Of a stretch of DNA of 7,625 nt, positions 1-5,193 are shown piece by piece. The notes under the pieces were generated by a model. It saw only the letters and a program-made list of their open reading frames with translations. It had not been told where the DNA came from and did no database searches. Each line of letters opens with the position of its first letter. The first letter of the stretch is position 1. This DNA is from Verrucomicrobiota bacterium (GTDB lineage Bacteria > Verrucomicrobiota > Verrucomicrobiia > Opitutales > Opitutaceae), in assembly GCA_023447015.1 (NCBI GenBank), contig JAEXPG010000466.1, forward strand, positions 1 to 7,625, given 5' to 3'. Position numbers and translations under genes: made by a program.

Positions 1-1092
1 GACCTGCCCTCCGTGGTCGCGCAGGATCCGGTGCACAATCATGAGGCCGAGACCGTGACCACCCTTCTTCGTCGTGTGATAGGGCTGGAACATCTTGGCA
101 ATGTCCTCCTGCCGAATCCCGCTGCCGGTGTCGCCGAAGAGCAGAAAGAGGCTCTCGTCGTCGCGCCGGGACCGGACCCGCAGAACCCCGCCGGGAGCCA
201 TGGCCTCCGCGGCGTTCTTCACGAGGTTGAAGAAGACCTGCTTGAGTTGGTTGCGGTCGGCGAGGATCACCATCGGCTCGGCCGGCAGCTCCACATCGAC
301 CTTGATGCCGCGGTTCTCCAGCTCGGTGCCTTGGAACCGCAGCACCTCCTCGAGCACCTCGGACGGGTTCACGTCGCTGAAGTCGGGCGGCCGCGGACGG
401 ATCGCCTCGAGGAAGTTGGTTATGATGCCGTCGAGCCGGTCGACCTCCTCCTGGCAAATGCGCAACGACTCGCGCGCCGAGTCGCCGTCGTCGATCGAGC
501 GGAGCTTCTTCAGTTTTCGGCCGAGCAGCTGCAGATGGATCGTCAGGGAGTTGAGCGGATTGCCGAGCTCATGGGCCACGCCGCCGGCGAGCAGGAGGAT
601 CGAGTTGATCTTCTCGCTCTCGATAAGTTCCTCCGTCGAGAGCTTCTCCTGGGTGATGTCCGCGAGGATCGCCGTGAACCGCCGCGCGCCGCCCTCGGTG
701 CCCTGCTCCTGGTCGAACGGCACGAGATGCAGACGCAGGAATCGCCGCTGCGGGTAGCTCACCTCGAGCTCCCGCGTGATCACTTCCGGGCGCGGTCCGC
801 CCCGTTGAAGCGTCGCCTCGAGCGTCTGCCGCAAACCCGGCAGCACGCGCCAGAGCTGGGCCCGGATCAAGGCGCCCTCGCCGAGCCCGAGGAGGCGGGC
901 GGCCGCGGCATTGCCGTACTCGATCACCCCATCCTCGGTCAGCACGAGCACGCCTTCCTGCACGGTGTTGAGCACCGCCTCCAGCAGACCGCGCTCGCGC
1001 GCAAGCCGCTGGACGAGCGTGGTCAGCCCCGCCGAATCGAGGTGGTCCAGCCGGCCGAGCAGGCGTTCCAGAGGGTTTTGTTTCTTCGCCAC
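1..1092 (-). CDS. PAS-domain sensor histidine kinase, cytosolic (3' end outside window)
   Basis: Soluble two-component sensor kinase; 364 residues are visible and the C-terminus runs off the left edge. Reading the minus strand from GTG 1092 gives an N-terminal helical stretch (about 1-40), a PAS-like fold (about 41-147, EGVLVLTEDGVIEYGN), then the DHp helix with the phosphoacceptor His174 in GGVAHELGNPLNS. The ATPase domain shows the N box (N289 and N293 in FFNLVKNAAEAM), the G1 box DTGSGI (321-326), an F box (MFQPYHTTKKG) and the G2 box GHGLGL (345-350). There is no transmembrane segment, so the signal is probably intracellular or comes from a partner, as in the NtrB type. GTG 1092 is the only ATG, GTG or TTG between the in-frame upstream stop (1126-1128) and the PAS domain. 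A run of five G's a few bases upstream is the closest thing to a ribosome site. It lies 100 bp after RNase HII on the same strand. A cognate response regulator may follow outside the window. Family assignment is firm; specific function is unknown. Confidence 0.93.
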   Translation of the reverse strand, partial: MAKKQNPLERLLGRLDHLDSAGLTTLVQRLARERGLLEAVLNTVQEGVLVLTEDGVIEYGNAAAARLLGLGEGALIRAQLWRVLPGLRQTLEATLQRGGPRPEVITRELEVSYPQRRFLRLHLVPFDQEQGTEGGARRFTAILADITQEKLSTEELIESEKINSILLLAGGVAHELGNPLNSLTIHLQLLGRKLKKLRSIDDGDSARESLRICQEEVDRLDGIITNFLEAIRPRPPDFSDVNPSEVLEEVLRFQGTELENRGIKVDVELPAEPMVILADRNQLKQVFFNLVKNAAEAMAPGGVLRVRSRRDDESLFLLFGDTGSGIRQEDIAKMFQPYHTTKKGGHGLGLMIVHRILRDHGGQV

Positions 1093-1192
1093 GACGCCCC
1101 CGTTCTGACGGCTCGCCTTCCTTTTTCAACTCCGCAGGGCGCGAACCATCCGCCCCGCCGCGACACGCGCTGCGCCCGGTCGGTGGCCGATC
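1093..1192. other. Gap between RNase HII and the histidine kinase
   Basis: This 100-bp spacer lies between the RNase HII stop codon and the kinase GTG start, both on the minus strand. I see no U-tracted hairpin that would end the RNase HII transcript and no convincing -35/-10 pair, so read-through from RNase HII into the kinase is possible but not shown. An A-rich patch in the kinase leader (minus-strand TTGAAAAAGGAAGG, about 1116-1129) is the only low-GC element. Confidence 0.4.
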
Positions 1193-1987
1193 CTAGTCCG
1201 CCGGCGATGCGTCCTCCGACTCCAGCTCGCCAAACAGTCCAAGCTGCCCGGCGACGTCGTGCTTCTTCCCTTCGAGGAACGAGCGGACAAACTTGTCGCG
1301 GTGCTGGAAGCATCGTCCCTGCCGCAGGAGCGCCGCCCGGTGCTCCTCGGTGCCGTAACCCTTGTGCCCGGCAAAGCCGTAGCCCGGAAACTCCGAATCG
1401 AGTCCGACCATCGCGCGGTCGCGCGTCACCTTCGCCGCCACCGACGCCATCGCGATGCACAACGACCGCGCGTCACCGTGGACCACGCCCTCGTGCGGGT
1501 ACGGAAAACCGCGCAGCTTCACGCCGTCGATCAACACCCGGCAGTTCACCGTGGGTTGGAACGCGGCCAACGCCTCGGCCCCGGCGAACAGATCCGGCTC
1601 CTCGCGTTGCCGGAACACCTCCGGAGGGTAGATCGACTCCAAGGCCCGCCGCATCGCGAGCTTCGTCGCGCCGAGAATGTTGAAGCTCTCGATCTCGCCC
1701 ACCTCGGCCCGCCCGACCCCGAGCGCGATCTCACCCGCTCGGGCCAGTTCCTGCAGGTCCGCAAACACCTCGTCGCGCTGCTCGGCAGTGAGCTGCTTCG
1801 AGTCGTTGACCTTCGCCGCACGCGTCTGCGCCCAGCGGCCCTCCAGAAACTCCCGCGTCACCCGCACCGCCCCGGCGACGACTGGTCCGGCGAGCGCACC
1901 GCGACCGGCCTCGTCGACGCCGATGAGCGTGTCGAAGCCGGTGATCTGCTTCAGGTCGAATCCGCGGAGCTGGCGACGTTTGGCCAC
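1193..1987 (-). CDS. rnhB: Ribonuclease HII with C-terminal tail carrying a clamp-type motif
   Basis: RNase HII cuts the RNA strand of RNA/DNA hybrids and incises 5' of single ribonucleotides embedded in DNA, starting ribonucleotide excision repair. At 264 aa it is longer than typical bacterial enzymes (E. coli about 198 aa). The DEDD active site is complete: D25 and E26 in GVDEAGRG, D154 in VLIDGVK, D190 in KVTRDRAM. Also present are the GRG junction-recognition motif (28-30), NDSKQL (61-66) and the PGYGFAGHKGYGTEEH block (201-216). The extra length comes from about 20 N-terminal residues, an insertion of roughly 22 residues (about 121-148) before the D154 strand, and a charged tail after about 240. 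The tail contains QLGLF (248-252), resembling the bacterial beta-clamp binding consensus. The start is GTG 1987: upstream in frame there is only a CTG before a stop at 2000-2002, which lies inside the heptamer repeat. No Shine-Dalgarno is visible. RNase HIII lies 127 bp upstream on the same strand. Confidence 0.96.
   Translation of the reverse strand: MAKRRQLRGFDLKQITGFDTLIGVDEAGRGALAGPVVAGAVRVTREFLEGRWAQTRAAKVNDSKQLTAEQRDEVFADLQELARAGEIALGVGRAEVGEIESFNILGATKLAMRRALESIYPPEVFRQREEPDLFAGAEALAAFQPTVNCRVLIDGVKLRGFPYPHEGVVHGDARSLCIAMASVAAKVTRDRAMVGLDSEFPGYGFAGHKGYGTEEHRAALLRQGRCFQHRDKFVRSFLEGKKHDVAGQLGLFGELESEDASPAD
1232..1246 (-). other. Possible beta-sliding-clamp binding motif in the RNase HII tail
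   Basis: These five codons encode Q-L-G-L-F (RNase HII residues 248-252), which fits the QLxLF form of the bacterial clamp-binding pentapeptide known from polymerases, MutS and other replication partners. It sits about 12 residues from the C-terminus, after a charged, probably flexible segment, which is a usual position for such motifs. Binding is inferred from the motif only. Confidence 0.5.
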
Positions 1988-1997
1988 GAGAGGCAGC

Positions 1998-2084
1998 GTT
2001 CAGGGTTCAGGGTTCAGAGTTCGGAGTTCAGGGTTCGGGGTGGATCGGGTGCGGGAGCTCGGAATTCGCGGTTCGTCGTTCAGG
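1998..2084. repeat. Heptanucleotide tandem repeat, consensus GTTCRGR (plus strand)
   Basis: Six near-perfect head-to-tail heptamers start at 1998: GTTCAGG, GTTCAGG, GTTCAGA, GTTCGGA, GTTCAGG, GTTCGGG (to 2039). After a 3-nt break, six more units in a new phase follow from 2043 to 2084; they are degenerate (for example GATCGGG, GCTCGGA, GTTCGTC) but end with a perfect GTTCAGG. On the minus strand the unit reads CCTGAAC. The array fills most of the 127-bp space between the RNase HIII stop and the RNase HII start and ends 10 nt before the RNase HII GTG. It resembles in style the short tandemly repeated heptamers (STRR) described in cyanobacteria. I do not know a function for this version. Confidence 0.85.
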
Positions 2085-2114
2085 GCGCGCCGTCGAGTTC
2101 CACCTTCCGGATTC

Positions 2115-3125
2115 CTACCATTTCCCCCACTCCGTCTTCTCCGCCGGGGCCTTGAGCGGCAGCTCGTCGAGCTTGCCGGCCTCGCTCACGACCTCGTAGG
2201 CCGTGCGGAAATGGAGTTTGGCAAACCGCCGCAGCGCCGGCGCGCCAAGCTTCCGGATGATTTCGTGCGCCTGCACCTTGACCTGCGCGCTGGCGCCCTT
2301 CTGCAGCTTGTCGCCGAACTGCACGGACAGGTCGTGCATCTCACGCACAAAGGCCGCGCGGGCAACGACCGAGGCCGCCGCGACCACCGGGTCCTCTTCC
2401 GCTTTGGTGCGCATCTTCAGGTCGAACTGCGCGGTGGCCTTCTTGGCCAACTCGCGCTGGACCAGCGGCTGTTCGGTGAACTGGTCGAGCAGGCCCCACG
2501 GGACCCACTTCTTGTTCAGCGCCGCGTTGAGCGCGGTGGCGTGCTGCCAGGCGAGCAGACGGTTGAGGTTCGCGCCGGGCCGGCCCATCAGTTCGTTGTA
2601 CTTCTCCATCCCACAGAAACAGGTCTCCACGATCACTCCCGGGGTGTTCCGGATGAGCTCGTCGAGCTTGATGATCTGCGGGTCGGAGATCTTCTTGCTG
2701 TCCTTCACGCCAGCCGCGATCCAGGCGTCGATCGCCGGCTTCTCCGCGATGACGGTCGCCGCGATCACCGGACCAAAGAAATCGCCCTTGCCGCTCTCGT
2801 CGAGCCCCGCGTGCGCCGTGAACCACTCCGGGTGCAGCACCTCGTCGTAGCCCAGCTTCGCCTGGCCGGTGACCTCCGGCTCGATCACGTTCTGCACGAA
2901 GTCCTCGGTGCCCTTGCCCGCGACCACGACCTTGCCGCTCGTGTACGCGCTCACGTTGCAGTCCGGCCCCTTGAACGCGAAATGCGTGTAGGCGACCTCG
3001 AACGGCTCCCACGATTTTCCCTCGCACGCCGCGCGCAGTTTCTTCAGCTGCGCGTCGTCGAGCTTGATCGTGTAGGTGCCGAGCTTCTTGGGCGCGGCCG
3101 GATCGCCGCTGGATTTCTTCGCCAT
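2115..3125 (-). CDS. rnhC: Ribonuclease HIII
   Basis: RNase HIII cleaves RNA in RNA/DNA hybrids and is linked in other bacteria to R-loop and primer removal. The 336-aa protein has the two-domain layout of the family: an N-terminal TBP-like substrate-binding domain (about 14-85, KLGTYTIKLDDAQLKKL to VIEPEV) and the catalytic domain from about 105. Catalytic residues are visible as D109 and E110 in GLDESGKGDFFGP (the GKG variant that separates HIII from the GRG of HII), D214 in LLDQF, and E243 or E244 in TKAEEDPVVAAASVVAR. KDSKK (141-145) and the C-terminal LGAPALRRFAKLHFRTAYEV block are also typical. ATG 3125 is chosen because the N-terminal domain begins just after it. The frame stays open to a GTG at 3305, but that extension would overlap the malQ start and looks unlike the family. 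No Shine-Dalgarno precedes ATG 3125. It is the first gene of the minus-strand block and diverges from malQ. Confidence 0.96.
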   Translation of the reverse strand: MAKKSSGDPAAPKKLGTYTIKLDDAQLKKLRAACEGKSWEPFEVAYTHFAFKGPDCNVSAYTSGKVVVAGKGTEDFVQNVIEPEVTGQAKLGYDEVLHPEWFTAHAGLDESGKGDFFGPVIAATVIAEKPAIDAWIAAGVKDSKKISDPQIIKLDELIRNTPGVIVETCFCGMEKYNELMGRPGANLNRLLAWQHATALNAALNKKWVPWGLLDQFTEQPLVQRELAKKATAQFDLKMRTKAEEDPVVAAASVVARAAFVREMHDLSVQFGDKLQKGASAQVKVQAHEIIRKLGAPALRRFAKLHFRTAYEVVSEAGKLDELPLKAPAEKTEWGKW

Positions 3126-3292
3126 GGTCGTCGGCGACCAGCTAGGAGGAACTCCCGCCAAAAGAACAGCCGGCTTTTCAGGCGGCAGCACCAATTCCTC
3201 CAGCCGGGCGAGCGACACCACCTGGCGGGCAGCCCACGACGCAACGAATCCGACTTTCCCCTTCGGCACTTCCGTGCATTGTCCCGCCGCAC
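3126..3292. promoter_or_regulatory. Divergent intergenic region between RNase HIII and malQ
   Basis: This 167-bp spacer separates the head-to-head starts of RNase HIII (minus) and malQ (plus), so promoters for both must lie here or overlap the coding ends. I cannot identify a credible -35/-10 pair on either strand. It is less GC-rich in places than its flanks (for example around 3150-3200 and 3240-3265). No operator-like palindrome stands out. The assignment as regulatory rests on gene orientation alone. Confidence 0.45.
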
Positions 3293-4852
3293 ATGAGCCC
3301 AACACCCGCTCCGCTGTTCAACTGGCTCGATCACCGGGCCGCCGGCGTCCTCCTTCACCCCACCTCGTTCCCCGGACCGCACGGCATCGGCACCCTCGAC
3401 CACCACGCCACCCGTTTCCTCGAGTTTCTTTCCAAGGCGGGTTTCAGCTACTGGCAGGTCTGCCCGCTGGGATCGACCGGCTACGGCAACTCGCCGTACC
3501 AGTCTTTCTCCGCCTTCGCCGGCAACCCGTACCTGATCGATCTCGAGCCGTTGGTGGCGGCCGGACTGCTCCAGCGTTCCGAACTGGCCAAACTCGAGGC
3601 GCTGCCCGCCGACCGCGTCGATTTCGGCGCGATCTGGCAGCACAAATGGCCCGCGCTCTTCTTCGCCGCCGCCCGTTTCCAGAAGAAGCCGGTGGCGCTC
3701 CCGTACGGCGATTTCGGCGCGTTCTGCGCAACCCAGGCCGGCTGGCTCGACGACTACGCCTATTTTCTCGCGCTGAAGGACCACTTCTCCGGGCGTCCCT
3801 GGTGGGAATGGCCGGCCGAGCAACGCAACTTCGAGAAGGCCGCAAAATCCCCGCTGCGCCGCAGCCTCGCCGCCAAGATCTTCGCGCACCAGTTCCTCCA
3901 GTACCTCTTCTTCGGCCAGTGGCGTGCGCTCCGCGCCCGTGCCGCGGCGCTGGGCATCCAGGTCGTCGGCGATGTGCCGATCTTCGTCGCGCTCGACAGC
4001 GCCGATGTCTGGGCCAATCCCGACCTCTTCCAGCTCGATCCGGCGACCCGCCGCCCGACCTTTGTCGCCGGCGTTCCGCCCGACTACTTCTCCGCCGACG
4101 GCCAGCTCTGGGGCAACCCGCTCTACGCCTGGCCGGCGCATCAGAAGACCGGCTACGCCTGGTGGCTCCGCCGCATGGCGGCCACCTTCGATCTTTGCGA
4201 CGTCGTCCGCATCGACCATTTCCGCGGCTTCGAGAGCTACTGGGCCGTGCCCGCCGGCTCGCCCAACGCCCGCAAGGGTTCGTGGGAACCCGGCCCGGGC
4301 CTCGAGCTCTTCCGCGCTATCCGCGACGCCTTCCCGACCGCCAAGATCATCGCCGAGGACCTCGGCGTGCTCACGCCCGGCGTGATCGCCCTGCGCGAGG
4401 CCACCGGTCTGCCCGGCATGGCCATCACGCAGTTCGCCTTCGGCGGCGACGCCAAGAACCTCTACCTGCCGCACAACCACGTGCCGAACTGCGTGCTCTA
4501 CCCCGGCACCCACGACAACGACACCACGCGCGGCTGGTACGCCGCGACCGACGAGAAGAGCCGCGACCACCTGCGGCGCTATTTCCGGATCAGCGGCGCC
4601 GAGATCGCCTGGGATTTCATCCGCGCGGCCTACGCTTCGCCCTGCCGCCTCGCCGTCCTCCCGCTGCAGGATCTCCTCGATCTCGACAGCTCCGCCCGGT
4701 TCAACCTCCCGGGCAAGCCCGACGGCAACTGGGAGTGGCGCTATCGGCCCGACCAACTGGAGAGTCTGGTGCGCAACAGCACGACCTATCTGCGCGACCT
4801 CGGCGAACTCTACGGGCGCCTGGCCGAGCCGAAGCCGGCACCCGTGCGGTAA
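3293..4852 (+). CDS. malQ: 4-alpha-glucanotransferase (amylomaltase / disproportionating enzyme, GH77)
   Basis: This cytosolic GH77 enzyme moves alpha-1,4-glucan segments between maltodextrins, releasing glucose, and works in glycogen and maltodextrin turnover. The 519-aa length is normal for the short amylomaltase type. It opens with the family signature AGVLLHPTSFPGPHGIGTL (about 17-35) and QVCPLGSTGYGNSPYQ (55-70). The catalytic triad is present: nucleophile D308 in VRIDHFRGF, acid/base E355 in IIAEDLGVLTP, and D408 in GTHDNDTTRGW. Other conserved blocks are GDVPIFVALDSADVWANP (226-243) and QLWGNPLYAW (271-280). ATG 3293 fits the expected N-terminus; no Shine-Dalgarno is visible before it (TCCCGCCGCAC). 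An intrinsic terminator 34 bp after the stop shows that transcription ends here, so it is probably monocistronic. No other glycogen genes are in the window. Confidence 0.97.
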   Translation: MSPTPAPLFNWLDHRAAGVLLHPTSFPGPHGIGTLDHHATRFLEFLSKAGFSYWQVCPLGSTGYGNSPYQSFSAFAGNPYLIDLEPLVAAGLLQRSELAKLEALPADRVDFGAIWQHKWPALFFAAARFQKKPVALPYGDFGAFCATQAGWLDDYAYFLALKDHFSGRPWWEWPAEQRNFEKAAKSPLRRSLAAKIFAHQFLQYLFFGQWRALRARAAALGIQVVGDVPIFVALDSADVWANPDLFQLDPATRRPTFVAGVPPDYFSADGQLWGNPLYAWPAHQKTGYAWWLRRMAATFDLCDVVRIDHFRGFESYWAVPAGSPNARKGSWEPGPGLELFRAIRDAFPTAKIIAEDLGVLTPGVIALREATGLPGMAITQFAFGGDAKNLYLPHNHVPNCVLYPGTHDNDTTRGWYAATDEKSRDHLRRYFRISGAEIAWDFIRAAYASPCRLAVLPLQDLLDLDSSARFNLPGKPDGNWEWRYRPDQLESLVRNSTTYLRDLGELYGRLAEPKPAPVR

Positions 4853-4886
4853 TGCCGCCTTCGCTGTTTCACCATCCCGGTTCTCA

Positions 4887-4909
4887 GGGCGCCTTCGCGG
4901 CGCCCTTTT
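4887..4909 (+). terminator. Intrinsic terminator of malQ
   Basis: A perfect 7-bp GC stem, GGGCGCC (4887-4893) and GGCGCCC (4899-4905), with a 5-nt loop TTCGC, is followed directly by TTTT and then CATTT. It begins 34 bp after the malQ stop. On the minus strand the sequence after the stem is not T-rich, so it should act only for malQ. Confidence 0.88.
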
Positions 4910-4972
4910 CATTTCTCCGGCGTGGCGAGAACGCATCCGTTCCTGCGCCCCCCCGGACTTTCGCGGAGGACA

Positions 4973-4999
4973 GAAGGTAACGAAGGCAACAAAGGCCCG
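4973..4999. repeat. Three 9-mers with an inverted partner about 110 bp away
   Basis: Three adjacent 9-mers read GAAGGTAAC, GAAGGCAAC and AAAGGCCCG, the third degenerate. An 11-mer within them, GGTAACGAAGG (4976-4986), has an inverted copy CCTTCGTTGCC at 5096-5106 with one mismatch. The pair brackets about 109 bp of unidentified sequence. This could be a worn dispersed intergenic repeat or chance; one copy cannot decide. Confidence 0.4.
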
Positions 5000-5151
5000 C
5001 CGACAGATGGCGCACCGAATACGACCGGCTCCAAGAGGTTGCTCACCTGGCGGGTGGAGATCATCGGACCGACCTCGGCACTACAACGTCTTTCCCCTTC
5101 GTTGCCGTTGGTCGGCTGCGACTGCGGCTTGTCGGCTCATGTGCTCCGCCC

Positions 5152-5173
5152 CTCCCCGGCCAAGGCCAGGGAG
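5152..5173 (-). terminator. GC-rich hairpin after the OPT transporter, no T-tract
   Basis: CTCCCCGGCC (5152-5161) and GGCCAGGGAG (5164-5173) form an almost perfect inverted repeat with one mismatch, which is a wobble pair in the minus-strand RNA, around a very short loop. It starts about 20 bp past the transporter stop codon. There is no U-tract on either side, so it would be a non-canonical terminator or a 3'-end stabiliser. The position is the main argument for a role. Confidence 0.45.
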
Positions 5174-5193
5174 CCCAGCTGACGCACCGGCGC

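Larger units (their letters stand above)
4853..5193. other. Convergent intergenic region between malQ and the OPT transporter
   Basis: This 341-bp stretch lies between two converging genes. It contains the malQ terminator (4887-4909), a short 9-mer tandem repeat with an inverted partner (4973-4999 and 5096-5106) and a GC-rich hairpin just past the transporter stop (5152-5173). The open frames here lack recognisable protein features and I do not call a gene. Between about 5000 and 5095 I see nothing identifiable. Confidence 0.6.

Noticed and set aside
569..1129. Minus-strand frame starting at TTG 1129 as the kinase N-terminus
   Set aside because: It is in a different frame from the PAS and DHp motifs and turns into Arg/Ala/Gly-rich sequence; the frame starting at GTG 1092 runs continuously through all kinase motifs, so no frameshift is needed.
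13..1683. Long plus-strand open frame (556 codons) across the kinase and RNase HII region
   Set aside because: The minus strand carries kinase H, N, G1 and G2 boxes and the RNase HII active site; the plus-strand translation has no domain-like pattern and spans two unrelated genes.
1998..2084. The heptamer array as a CRISPR or as an attachment site
   Set aside because: Units are 7 nt with no spacers, and no cas, integrase or transposase gene is present.
3144..3150. AGGAGGA on the plus strand as a Shine-Dalgarno for a small gene
   Set aside because: No ATG, GTG or TTG follows at a usable distance, and it lies upstream of the RNase HIII start on the other strand, so it is probably coincidental.
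3126..3305. N-terminal extension of RNase HIII to GTG 3305
   Set aside because: It would add 60 residues with no family match and overlap the malQ start; ATG 3125 lies just before the N-terminal domain.
3044..4936. Long open frame antisense to malQ (about 630 codons, minus strand)
   Set aside because: It lies opposite a gene with full GH77 motifs; its translation is low-complexity and rich in Gly, Ala, Arg and Glu, as expected of a shadow frame in GC-rich DNA.
4922..5182. Small plus-strand frame (86 codons) in the malQ-OPT gap
   Set aside because: It starts just after the malQ terminator, has no recognisable features, runs through the repeats and the hairpin, and has no ribosome site.
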